From contig NZ_NSGG01000004.1 of assembly GCF_002295065.1 (NCBI RefSeq), positions 62,001 to 126,000 of the forward strand: DNA of 64,000 nucleotides. The letters run 5' to 3'. Of this stretch, positions 34,941 to 43,366 are shown piece by piece (position 1 is the first letter of the stretch; each line of letters starts with the position of its first letter). Under the pieces are notes generated by a model, which made no database searches, was not told the DNA's origin, and was given only the letters and a program-made list of their open reading frames with translations. Source of the stretch: Mesorhizobium sp. WSM3859 (GTDB lineage: Bacteria; Pseudomonadota; Alphaproteobacteria; Rhizobiales; Rhizobiaceae). The position numbers and the translations under genes are program-made.

Positions 34941-36164
34941 CTACTGCTTGCGGAGCCATTTGAGCACTTCAAGGCTCGGATAGCCATCCTGGGTCAGGCC
35001 AACCTTGGCCTGATAGGCCATGATGGCGGCCTTCGAGCCGTCACCGATCTTGCCGTCGAACTTGCCGTCATAATAGCCGTGCTCGGAAAGCCGCTTCTGC
35101 AGCTCTTGCCGCTCCTCGAAGCTGAGCTTGGTGAAGGGGCGCTGCCAGTCCTGCACCAGGCCGGTGCCGCCGGCGATCTCGTCGGCGAGCAGGCCGACGG
35201 CCAAAGCGTATTTGTCGGCGTTGTTATAGGCCTTGATAACCGAGAAATTCCGGATCATCAGGAAGGCGGGGCCGCCCCGGCCGTCCGGCACTTTCAGCGT
35301 CGCCTTGTCGGTCAGGTTCCTGAACGGCTTGCCGCTGGCCCTCACGACCCCCAGAGCCTGCCACTGGACAATTGTCTTTGCGCCGCCGGGCAGCTTGCCG
35401 GCCGGTATGGTGACCTCATAGCCCCAGGTCTTGCCTGCCTGCCAGCCATTCTTCATGAGCAGGTTGGCGGAGGTCGCCAGCGCATCGGGGATCGAATTCC
35501 AGATATCGCGCCTGCCGTTGCCGTCCATGTCGACTGCATAGCGCTGATAGCTGGTCGGGATGAACTGGGTCTGGCCCATCGCGCCGGCCCAGGAGCCCAT
35601 CAGATGGCTCTCGTCGATGTCGCCGGTCTGCAGGATCTTCAGCGCCGCGATCAGCTGCGTGCGGGCATATTTCGAGCGCTTCGCGTCGCCATAGGCGAGG
35701 GTGGAAAGCGAACGGATGACATTGCGCATGATGTCGTCGCGCTTGAGGATCTCGCCGTAGTTGGATTCCATCGACCAGATCGCCAGCAGGATATTGCGGT
35801 CGACGCCGAACCGCGCCTCGATCCGATCCAGCCACGGCCTCCATTTCTTCGCCATGGCGCGGCCATTGGCCACCGACTGGTCATGTACGCGGTTGTCGAA
35901 ATAATCCCAGGCGGGTGCGGTGAATTCCGGCTGGGTGCGGGCCTTTTCCAGCACGACCGGATCGGGCTCGATGCCTCTCATTGCCTGATCGTAGACAGCG
36001 CCCGAAACGCCGCCTGCCACCGCGGTGGCGCGGAAGCCGGCCACCCATTGGCGGAACCCGGCATCGGCGAAAGCGGGTCCGGCAGGCATCAGCAGGGCCA
36101 ATGTCAGGCCGGCTGCGGTCGCCAGTGCCGTTAGGCGCCTTGCGGTGTTGCGAACGGACATCAT
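34941..36164 (-). CDS. Lytic murein transglycosylase with C-terminal peptidoglycan-binding domain
   Basis: About 407 residues. The signal peptide (MMSVRNTARRLTALATAAGL to AFA) leads to the SltB/MltB fold: WVAGFRATAVAGGVS, IEARFGVDRNILLAIWSMES with the catalytic Glu, and MGQTQFIPTSYQRYAVDMDGNG. The last 60 residues are a PG_binding_1 domain (GYYDGKFDGKIGDGSKAAI). It cleaves murein glycan strands, forming 1,6-anhydro ends, in the periplasm. The RBS AGGAGG fits the ATG at 36161 or 36164. Missing lipobox suggests a soluble form. Confidence 0.92.
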   Translation of the reverse strand: MMSVRNTARRLTALATAAGLTLALLMPAGPAFADAGFRQWVAGFRATAVAGGVSGAVYDQAMRGIEPDPVVLEKARTQPEFTAPAWDYFDNRVHDQSVANGRAMAKKWRPWLDRIEARFGVDRNILLAIWSMESNYGEILKRDDIMRNVIRSLSTLAYGDAKRSKYARTQLIAALKILQTGDIDESHLMGSWAGAMGQTQFIPTSYQRYAVDMDGNGRRDIWNSIPDALATSANLLMKNGWQAGKTWGYEVTIPAGKLPGGAKTIVQWQALGVVRASGKPFRNLTDKATLKVPDGRGGPAFLMIRNFSVIKAYNNADKYALAVGLLADEIAGGTGLVQDWQRPFTKLSFEERQELQKRLSEHGYYDGKFDGKIGDGSKAAIMAYQAKVGLTQDGYPSLEVLKWLRKQ

Positions 36165-36304
36165 TTCCTCCTTCGTCAAATCAGGAAGGATCATTCAACG
36201 CCGAACCGGGTTAGTATTTAGTTTACCATAGGTGCCGCAGGGAACGAAAAGAGGTGTCGCGGCTTTTAGCTCTCACACTCAACCTGGCCGTTCGGTAGCC
36301 CAAC

Positions 36305-36338
36305 ATTCCGGCGTGAAAATGATTCCGGCGTGAAAATG
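36305..36338 (+). repeat. 17-bp direct tandem duplication upstream of galU
   Basis: ATTCCGGCGTGAAAATG occurs twice in perfect tandem (36305-36321, 36322-36338), about 60 bp before the galU ATG. It may duplicate a promoter or regulator element. Confidence 0.85.
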
Positions 36339-36399
36339 TTTGGGGGGATTGCGGAGCGTGCCGCCGAGCGGATAATTGGCGAAAAGCAGGGGTGTCAGC

Positions 36400-37305
36400 A
36401 TGAAGCGCGTTCGCAAGGCAGTTTTCCCGGTTGCAGGTCTCGGCACGCGGTTCCTCCCGGCCACCAAGGCTATTCCGAAGGAAATGCTGACCGTCGTCGA
36501 CCGGCCGGTCATCCAATATGTGGTCGATGAGGCGCGCGAGGCCGGCATCGAGCATTTCATCTTCGTGACCGGGCGCAACAAGGCGGTCATCGAGGACCAT
36601 TTCGACGTCCAGTTCGAGCTCTACGACACGCTCGCCCAGCGCGGCAAGGACGACCAGCTCGCCCGCCTGCAGCGGCTGCAGCCGGCGCCGGGACAGACGA
36701 GCTTCACGCGCCAGCAGGTGCCGATGGGCCTCGGCCACGCCGTCTGGTGCGCTCGCGAGCTGGTCGGCGACGAGCCTTTCGCGCTGCTTCTGCCCGACAT
36801 GATCATGCAGTCGGAAAAGAGCTGCATGAAGGACATGGTCGAACTCTATGCCGAGACCGGCAACAACATCATCGCCGTGCAGGAATGCGACCCGGCCGAG
36901 GCGCATAAATACGGCATTGTCGGCCGCGGCGAGGACACCCATCACGGCTTCCGCATCACCGGCATGGTGGAGAAGCCGAAGCAGGGCACTGCTCCTTCCA
37001 ATCTTTACATCAACGGCCGCTACATCCTGCAGCCGGAAATCTTCGGCATCCTGGAAAGCCAGGAACGTGGCGCCGGCAACGAGATCCAGCTGACCGACGC
37101 AATGCTGAAGTTGGAGAAGAAGCAGCCCTTCTACGGCTATCACTATAAGGGACGCACCTTCGACTGCGGCTCGCCGGAAGGTTTCGTCGAGGCCAATGTC
37201 GCCTTCGCGCTGTGGCGCAGCGACATGAACGGAAGCATGGCCGGCGTCATCCGCACGCTGCTGGACGAGGTGCGGCCGGTCGAGCGCCGCGGCGCCGCGT
37301 TCTAG
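36400..37305 (+). CDS. galU: UTP-glucose-1-phosphate uridylyltransferase
   Basis: A 301-residue nucleotidyltransferase. The N-terminal pyrophosphorylase motif [27 protein letters not shown]-like [36 protein letters not shown], and [13 protein letters not shown] are standard for GalU/ExoN. It makes UDP-glucose for exopolysaccharide, LPS core and cyclic glucan. ATG at 36400 is selected by homology. It is convergent with the beta-barrel gene across palindrome copy B. Confidence 0.95.
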   Translation: MKRVRKAVFPVAGLGTRFLPATKAIPKEMLTVVDRPVIQYVVDEAREAGIEHFIFVTGRNKAVIEDHFDVQFELYDTLAQRGKDDQLARLQRLQPAPGQTSFTRQQVPMGLGHAVWCARELVGDEPFALLLPDMIMQSEKSCMKDMVELYAETGNNIIAVQECDPAEAHKYGIVGRGEDTHHGFRITGMVEKPKQGTAPSNLYINGRYILQPEIFGILESQERGAGNEIQLTDAMLKLEKKQPFYGYHYKGRTFDCGSPEGFVEANVAFALWRSDMNGSMAGVIRTLLDEVRPVERRGAAF

Positions 37306-37445
37306 CCTATGCCGATATTCAGGTGAGGCCGGTCTGCGAACGGCAGGTTCCTGCGCTTCCGGTGCTCACGTACTTTGAGTACGCTCCGCTCCGGTTCTCG
37401 GAACCTACCGTTCTCGTCTCGGCCTGACCTGAATCTCGGCATAGG
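37306..37445. repeat. Long palindromic element, copy B (convergent gene ends)
   Basis: Left arm CCTATGCCGATATTCAGGTG and right arm ACCTGAATCTCGGCATAGG pair with only scattered mismatches over about 45 bp. The centre (37352-37400) matches copy A at 33510-33559, with a tttga loop. The arms are unlike copy A. It starts directly after the galU stop and lies between convergent genes. Confidence 0.85.
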
Positions 37446-37467
37446 CTTGGGCCATTGCCGCTGCTCT

Positions 37468-39267
37468 TCAGCGCTGGACCTTCAGACCGAGATAGACGCT
37501 GTTGGCCGTGTAGTCGCGGCCGAGCAGGTTGCTGGTCAGCTTCTCGGTCCTGACGCGGGTGGTTATCCCGGCATAGCGATTGAGCCACCAGGTCAGTCCG
37601 GCTTCGGCGCTCAGGATCAGGTCGTGGCCGTCGGAGCCGGTATAGTCGCGCCAGTCGAGGCCGAGCGCGGTGTTCGCCGTCAGATTGGCGCGGATCTGGC
37701 GCTCGCCGGTCAAACGGCCGGAATAGAGGATATCGCCGCTCTGGCCGGCCGTCGTTGTCGTCTCGACGCTGGTCTTGCCGGTGAGCCCGATGGTGGTGCC
37801 GCGCTCGGGCGACCATTTGAGGTCGGCGTTGATGCTTGGGCCGGCTACCGCCGGCAGACGGCTGTCGTCGATGGCCTCGCGCAGCCAGCCGGCGGAGAAT
37901 TCGCCGGACAGCTTCTCGCCCATGTCAAGCTCGAGGCCGGCACGCGCGCCAAGCCTGGTCGAGGACCTTTGGAAGCCGTCGGTGTCGGTGCGCAGGTCAT
38001 AGACGCGCCGCCCGGCCTCGACCTCCGTGAAGGGTGTCAGCGCGGGCGAGATCTCGTAACCGGCGCGTAAGGTCGCGGTGTAGAGTGTGGAGTCGCGATC
38101 CTTCTGCGACACGGTGGTGCCGTTGGAGAGCTCGGCGTCGCCGTAGAAGTCATGCGAGACCGCCCCGGTCAGCGCATAGCGCATCTTGCCGACAGTCTTT
38201 TCGAGACCGAGGCTGCCGTCCACGGTCTGGCGCAGCGGCTGCGAGGTGACGCCGGCGATCGCATCCGGCGAGGAGGCCGATTCGGGTGCCGCCTCGTAGC
38301 CTAGTTTGGCGATGGCGCGCAGTTCGTTGTCGAGATCGACATTGAGCTGGCCCTCGATGCGGCCCTGCGCGTCGTTGATCTTTTGGCCCGAGACGGTGTT
38401 GCGGAACTGGCCGTAGCCGGTGATCAAAGCCGAATTCTCGCGCCAGTCGGAGGTCGCGGTGAAACGCAGCGCCGTCTCGGACAGAACGGCCGATTTGCCG
38501 GTGTTGCTGGAATCGGCATTGGACGTGGCAGTGAAGCCTTGCTCCAGCGTCGGCCGGAACAGAAACGTGCCGATCCTGACGCCGGGAGCAGCGAAGGGAT
38601 CTTCCTCCGGCTTGATCTTCTGTCCATCGATCGATCCGGTACGCTCCTGGCCCGGGTCGAGCTTCCGCTTGTCGACGCTGTCGATGGTGACGGCGCGGCG
38701 GTTGCTGCCGTCGGTATCGGTCGCCGTGGTATCGGTCTGGTCGCTGGTAGTGCTGGTGGCAGCAGTGGTCGTGCTGTCGATAGCCTCGCCCGCTTTCTTC
38801 CTGGCCTTCTTCTTGTCGGCGGTCTTGGTATTCGCCTTGGTGTCGGCCTTGGCGTCCTGGGCACGCTGCTTTGCCGTCGAAGGCCGGCGCGGCTTTGCCG
38901 GCGCCGTCGTGTCGGCCAGCGGGTCGTTGGCTGCCGGCGGCTGGTCGAAGATGCTGCCCGACGCGCCCGCTGTCTGGTCGTCATCGGGAACGGCGCCGGG
39001 GCTTGCCGGCTGATAGGTTGTCGACGCCGTGTCCTGGACGGCCGAGGCGGGAGCGTTCCGATCCTGCGTCCCTTGCACCCGCAACAGCCTGGCCTTGCGC
39101 TGCTGGTCGGCAAGTATCGCCGATTCGGAAACCTCGCCGCGCAGCTCGGTTTCCTGCGAAAATGCCGGCGCCGGGCGCAGCAAGGCAAATGCGCTCGCCG
39201 TCAGCAGCAGTGCTGCAACGGCAATGCCCCTCCGACCGATTTTCGTTTCAGGCTGGCCCCCGGACAT
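37468..39267 (-). CDS. Outer-membrane beta-barrel protein
   Basis: About 599 residues. The signal peptide (KIGRRGIAVAALLLTASAFALL to AFSQE) is followed by a long Ala/Thr/Lys-rich disordered region to about residue 215. The C-terminal 370 residues alternate polar and hydrophobic residues with many short hairpins (for example RFTATSDWRENSALITGYGQ), ending VYLGLKVQR. This fits the BBP2-type outer-membrane beta-barrel family in Rhizobiales. It lies between galU and kdsD, so a role in surface polysaccharide or envelope assembly is possible; transport function is unproven. The low-complexity linker probably spans the periplasm. Confidence 0.78.
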   Translation of the reverse strand: MSGGQPETKIGRRGIAVAALLLTASAFALLRPAPAFSQETELRGEVSESAILADQQRKARLLRVQGTQDRNAPASAVQDTASTTYQPASPGAVPDDDQTAGASGSIFDQPPAANDPLADTTAPAKPRRPSTAKQRAQDAKADTKANTKTADKKKARKKAGEAIDSTTTAATSTTSDQTDTTATDTDGSNRRAVTIDSVDKRKLDPGQERTGSIDGQKIKPEEDPFAAPGVRIGTFLFRPTLEQGFTATSNADSSNTGKSAVLSETALRFTATSDWRENSALITGYGQFRNTVSGQKINDAQGRIEGQLNVDLDNELRAIAKLGYEAAPESASSPDAIAGVTSQPLRQTVDGSLGLEKTVGKMRYALTGAVSHDFYGDAELSNGTTVSQKDRDSTLYTATLRAGYEISPALTPFTEVEAGRRVYDLRTDTDGFQRSSTRLGARAGLELDMGEKLSGEFSAGWLREAIDDSRLPAVAGPSINADLKWSPERGTTIGLTGKTSVETTTTAGQSGDILYSGRLTGERQIRANLTANTALGLDWRDYTGSDGHDLILSAEAGLTWWLNRYAGITTRVRTEKLTSNLLGRDYTANSVYLGLKVQR

Positions 39268-39381
39268 CGTCACCACTGCTTGCGCGGCGCGGTTGCGCCA
39301 TACTTACCGAACCGTAAATACGGATGGTTAACGGAGGGTTGAGAGAGCCGCCTCGGAGCCCTTCCAATCGGCGGCATGAGG

Positions 39382-39407
39382 CAATTCTGTTGGACAATTC
39401 TGTTGGA
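39382..39407 (+). repeat. 13-bp direct tandem duplication upstream of kdsD
   Basis: CAATTCTGTTGGA is repeated exactly (39382-39394, 39395-39407), 34 bp before the proposed kdsD start, in the divergent region with the beta-barrel gene. Confidence 0.85.
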
Positions 39408-39440
39408 CAGGGGCGCGGCAAAGCGCTAATCGCTTCGCCC

Positions 39441-40442
39441 ATGCATGCGGGGTCCCCAGAAAGAAAGCAGCCCAACAGGCAGGCTGCGATCGAATCGGCG
39501 CTGAGAACGGTGGCGACGGAGCAGGCCGGCATGGCGGCCCTGGCCGCCGGGCTCGCAAACGGACTGGCCGAGCCATTCGCGGCGGCCATCGACCTGATTT
39601 CGCGGATCGACGGCCGTGTCATCGTCACCGGCGTCGGCAAGAGCGGCCATATCGGCTCTAAGATCGCCGCCACGCTGGCCTCGACCGGCACTCCAGCCTT
39701 TTTCGTCCATCCGGCGGAGGCCAATCACGGCGATCTCGGCATGATCGCCCGGGACGACGCCATCATTGCCATGTCCTGGTCGGGCGAGAGCAAGGAATTG
39801 ATGGGCATCGTCGCCTATTCCAGGCGCTTTTCCATCCCGCTGATCGCCATCACGTCCGGCGAGAGCTCGGCGCTGGCGCGGGCCGCCGATGTCGTGCTGC
39901 TGCTGCCGCCCGTGCCCGAGGCCTGCCCGCATGGGCTGGCGCCCACAACCTCCGCCCTGCTGCAGCTCGTCATGGGCGATGCCTTGGCGATCGCGCTGCT
40001 CGAGGCGCGCGGCTTCACGCCGGACCATTTCCGCACCTTCCATCCGGGCGGACAGCTCGGCGCCAACCTGACCCAGCTGCGTGAGATCATGCATGTCGGC
40101 GAAAGGCTGCCGCTGGTGCCGTCGGGCACAGGCATGCAGGAAGCGATCCTGGAATTGTCGCGCAAAGGCTTTGGCTGCGTGGCGATCACCGGCGCCGACG
40201 GCGCGCTGGTCGGCATCGTCACCGACGGCGACATCCGCCGCCACATTGCCAGCGACCTTCTGACGATGAGCGTCGATCAGGTGATGACAAAGAAGCCGAA
40301 GACGGCCAGCCCGGACACGCTGGTGGCGACGGCGCTGCAGACCATCAACACATCCGCCATCACCAGCCTCATGGTCGTCGAGGGCGGACGCCCGGTCGGG
40401 CTGGTGCATCTGCACGATCTGCTGCGCATCGGCGCCGCCTAG
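39441..40442 (+). CDS. kdsD: Arabinose-5-phosphate isomerase (KpsF/GutQ family)
   Basis: A 333-residue two-part enzyme. The N-terminal SIS domain has VTGVGKSGHIGSKIAATLAS, HPAEANHGDLGM and SWSGESKEL; the C-terminal half carries two CBS domains (EIMHVGERLPLV, DQVMTKKPKTASP). It interconverts ribulose-5-P and arabinose-5-P, the first step to KDO for LPS. The start at 39441 (MHAGSPERK) is tentative; the frame is open upstream to 39324. The 3' neighbour is the convergent nfeD. Confidence 0.92.
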   Translation: MHAGSPERKQPNRQAAIESALRTVATEQAGMAALAAGLANGLAEPFAAAIDLISRIDGRVIVTGVGKSGHIGSKIAATLASTGTPAFFVHPAEANHGDLGMIARDDAIIAMSWSGESKELMGIVAYSRRFSIPLIAITSGESSALARAADVVLLLPPVPEACPHGLAPTTSALLQLVMGDALAIALLEARGFTPDHFRTFHPGGQLGANLTQLREIMHVGERLPLVPSGTGMQEAILELSRKGFGCVAITGADGALVGIVTDGDIRRHIASDLLTMSVDQVMTKKPKTASPDTLVATALQTINTSAITSLMVVEGGRPVGLVHLHDLLRIGAA

Positions 40443-40481
40443 ATAGCGTCAGTATCCAACGCATCCTGAGCGGCAGTCGGC

Positions 40482-40946
40482 TCAGATAGCCTCGACGGTC
40501 AGCTCCAGATCGGTATCCGCCGCCCCGGTCACGCGCACCTGCGTGCCGACCGGCAGGTCGGGTCCGGAGACGCGCCACAGCGTGTCGCCGAGCCGGATGC
40601 GGCCGCGGCCGTTCTTGATCGGCTCGGCCAATGTCGCTGTCCGGCCGACCATCTGGGCGCCGCGGCGGTTGAGCAGCGGCTGGTCGACGCTGCCTTGCCG
40701 GCTGACGGCGATCTGCCGGCCGACATAGGCCGAGATCACGGCCAGCACGAGGAAGGCCAGGACCTGGACCTGCCAGGTCCAGAAAGCGGCGTCCCAGATC
40801 GCCAGCGACACCGCGCCGATGATCAGCGCCGCGATGCCGATCCACAGCATGAACACGCCGGGCGCCACGACTTCCATCACCAGGAGCACTATGCCCAGAA
40901 CCATCCAGTTCCACGGGCCGAGTTCCGAAACGATGCGGTCGATCAT
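40482..40946 (-). CDS. NfeD-family membrane protein
   Basis: A 154-residue short NfeD. Two to three N-terminal membrane helices (WNWMVLGIVLLVMEVVAPGV, IGIAALIIGAVSLAIW, VLAFLVLAVISAYVG) precede a soluble OB-fold (VGRTATLAEPIKNGRGRIRL to VTGAADTDLELTVEA). NfeD proteins pair with SPFH/stomatin-like proteins in membrane microdomains. The SPFH gene is directly upstream on the same strand, with a 44-bp repeat in between. ATG at 40946 follows GGGAGAAC. Confidence 0.9.
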   Translation of the reverse strand: MIDRIVSELGPWNWMVLGIVLLVMEVVAPGVFMLWIGIAALIIGAVSLAIWDAAFWTWQVQVLAFLVLAVISAYVGRQIAVSRQGSVDQPLLNRRGAQMVGRTATLAEPIKNGRGRIRLGDTLWRVSGPDLPVGTQVRVTGAADTDLELTVEAI

Positions 40947-41017
40947 TGATGTTCTCCCACCCGGAGCAGTTCCTCGCTTCGCGGAAACGAGGAACCGTCC
41001 TGTTTTCTTTGTTTGCC

Positions 41018-41061
41018 GCAATTCCGGACGGAAAACCGCGTCACACTTTTCCTGGAATTGC
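41018..41061. repeat. 44-bp interspersed palindromic repeat, copy 2
   Basis: Ends GCAATTCC and GGAATTGC with ggacggaaaaccg in the left half; same length and layout as 21500-21543. It sits between the SPFH stop and nfeD. Confidence 0.8.
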
Positions 41062-41071
41062 GGCCGTCACA

Positions 41072-42022
41072 TCAGTTGTCGCTGGGCTTGACCGCCGGCG
41101 GGCGGGATGCCTGCCGCTGTGTGCCGGAAGAGCCGTCGCCCTTGAAAATTTCGCGGGCGATCTCGCCGATGCCGCCCAGCGTGCCGATGAGGGATGACGC
41201 CTCGAGCGGCATCAGCACGATCTTGTTGTTGGGCGCCGAGCCGATCTTAGACAGCGCCTCGGTGTATTTCTGGGCGACGAAGTAGTTGAGCGCCTGCACG
41301 TCGCCCTTGGCGATGGCCTCCGACACGACCTGGGTCGCCTTGGCTTCGGCCTCCGCCGAGCGCTCACGCGCTTCGGCATCCCGGAAGGCGGCTTCCCGCC
41401 GGCCCTCGGCCTCGAGGATCTGCGATTGCTTCAAACCCTCCGCGGCCAGGATCTGGGCGCGCTTGTTGCGCTCGGCCGTCATCTGGCGGCCCATCGATTC
41501 AATAAGGTTGGCCGGCGGGTTGATGTCCTTGATCTCGACGCGTGTGATCTTGATGCCCCAGGGGTGCGCCGCCTCGTCGACGACGCGCAGCAGGCGCTCG
41601 TTGATGGCGTCGCGGTTGGACAGCAATTCGTCGAGGTCCATCGAGCCCATGACGGTACGGATGTTGGTCATGGTGAGGTTCAGGATGGCGTTTTGCAAGC
41701 CTGAGACCTGGTAGGCTGCCTGTGCGGCATTGAGGATCTGAAAGAATGCGATGCCGTCGACGCCGACGATGGCGTTGTCGCGAGTGATGATCTCCTGCGT
41801 CGGGACATCGAGCACCTGTTCCATCATGTTCATCTTGGCGCCGATGCGCTCGAAGATGGGATTGATGATGTTGAGGCCAGGGGTCAGCGTCTTGGTGTAA
41901 CGGCCGAAGCGTTCCACCGTGTAGTTGTAACCTTGCGGTACCGTCTTGATACCCTTGAAAAGAAGGATGATAACCAGGAAAACAAGAACAATGATGGCAA
42001 TATCGAAACCGCTGAAGCCCAT
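41072..42022 (-). CDS. SPFH/Band 7 (stomatin/QmcA-like) membrane protein
   Basis: A 316-residue protein with a single N-terminal membrane helix ([17 protein letters not shown]), then a Band 7 domain ([52 protein letters not shown]). A coiled-coil rich in Ala/Glu/Arg ([20 protein letters not shown]) follows. It oligomerises at the inner membrane, and with NfeD forms the usual SPFH-NfeD pair implicated in membrane organisation and protease (FtsH-like) regulation. Confidence 0.93.
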   Translation of the reverse strand: MGFSGFDIAIIVLVFLVIILLFKGIKTVPQGYNYTVERFGRYTKTLTPGLNIINPIFERIGAKMNMMEQVLDVPTQEIITRDNAIVGVDGIAFFQILNAAQAAYQVSGLQNAILNLTMTNIRTVMGSMDLDELLSNRDAINERLLRVVDEAAHPWGIKITRVEIKDINPPANLIESMGRQMTAERNKRAQILAAEGLKQSQILEAEGRREAAFRDAEARERSAEAEAKATQVVSEAIAKGDVQALNYFVAQKYTEALSKIGSAPNNKIVLMPLEASSLIGTLGGIGEIAREIFKGDGSSGTQRQASRPPAVKPSDN

Positions 42023-42156
42023 TTCGTATCTCCCTCAATAGGCACCGACTTCACGGAATCACTTAAGTGTGTTTCCGTAGCGTTACAATCAGGTGATCGC
42101 GAATATTGGTTAGCGAAGGCTTTTGCGCACCGCTTTCGAGCTGTCGATGAAGCCGG

Positions 42157-43221
42157 TCACACCCAGCCGGAAAGCTCGCGCCGCACCAGCGCCTCGATGA
42201 CCGCCATGCCCTCGGCGCTGTCGTTGAGACAGGGGATATGGGCGAACTTCTTGCCGCCGGCGTGATGGAAGGTCTCGGCTGCCTCGCGGCCGATCTCGTC
42301 CAGCGTCTCGATGCAGTCGACGGAAAAGCCCGGATTGACGACGGCGATGGATTTCACCCCGTCCTTCGCCAGCTTCTCGACCGTGACGTCGGTGTAAGGC
42401 TGCAACCATTCCTGGGCGCCGAAACGCGACTGGAAGGTGTTGATGAGCTTGTTCTCGTCCCAGCCGAGCCTCGCCCGCAGCAGCCGCGTCGTTTCAAGGC
42501 AGTGCGACCGATAGGGATCGCCCTTGTCGGAATAGGGTTTCGGGATGCCGTGATAGGACGCGATAACCACCTCGGGCTCGAAGTCCAACGTCTCGAGATG
42601 CCGCTCGATCGAGTGAGCGAGTGCGTCGATGTAGACCGGTTCATCATAGTAGGGCGGCACGCTGCGGATCGCCGGAGCGTTTCTGATCTTCATCAGCGCG
42701 CGAAACAACTGGTCGTTGGCGGTCGCCGTCGTCGTTGCTGAATACTGCGGATAGAGCGGGAAGGACAGGATACGGTCGCAGCCCTGTTCGATCAGTTTTT
42801 GCGCGACGCTTGCCGTCGAGGGATTGCCGTAGCGCATCGCCCAATCCACCACGATGTTCGGGTGATCGGCGAGGGTACTGGCGAGCTTCTCTGCCTGAGA
42901 ACGGGTGAAGGTGCGCAGCGGCGACTCGTTCTTCTCCCGGTTCCAGATCCTGGCATAGTTGGCGCCGGACTTTTTCGGCCGTGTGGTCAGGACCAGGCCG
43001 TAAAGGATCGGGTACCAGATCGCCTTGTTGAGCTCGATGACGCGCGGGTCGGAGAGGAATTCCCTGAGATACCGCCACATCGGCTTGAAGTCGGTGCCGT
43101 CGGGCGTGCCGAGATTGATCAGCATGACGCCGATCTTGCCCTGTTTCACCGCTGGGTGGCCGGCGGGCAGCGGACCGACCGCCTTGGCGGCTTTGGCATC
43201 GGTGGGGCTGGCAAGCGTCAT
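42157..43221 (-). CDS. hemH: Ferrochelatase
   Basis: A 354-residue ferrochelatase (start MTLASPTDAKAAKAVGPLPA at 43221). Motifs include GVMLINLGTPDG, ALMKIRNAPAIRSVPPYYDE, the metal His in IASYHGIPKPYSDKGDPY, and NPGFSVDCIETLDEI with its acidic site. It inserts ferrous iron in protoporphyrin IX as the last step of heme synthesis, at the inner membrane surface. Genes for a 5'-nucleotidase and an Omp10-like lipoprotein follow upstream on the same strand. Confidence 0.95.
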   Translation of the reverse strand: MTLASPTDAKAAKAVGPLPAGHPAVKQGKIGVMLINLGTPDGTDFKPMWRYLREFLSDPRVIELNKAIWYPILYGLVLTTRPKKSGANYARIWNREKNESPLRTFTRSQAEKLASTLADHPNIVVDWAMRYGNPSTASVAQKLIEQGCDRILSFPLYPQYSATTTATANDQLFRALMKIRNAPAIRSVPPYYDEPVYIDALAHSIERHLETLDFEPEVVIASYHGIPKPYSDKGDPYRSHCLETTRLLRARLGWDENKLINTFQSRFGAQEWLQPYTDVTVEKLAKDGVKSIAVVNPGFSVDCIETLDEIGREAAETFHHAGGKKFAHIPCLNDSAEGMAVIEALVRRELSGWV

Positions 43222-43366
43222 GAACGGTCTCCGGTAGCGCCGCGAAACTAGCGATGCCCTGCCGGTTTTCAATGCTGCGTCTGGCCGCACCTTATCGTGT
43301 TTGGCAAAGGAAAAGGAACGCCCGCCCGGTTGCCCGGGCGGATGCCATGAATTCCGGAGTAGCCGC

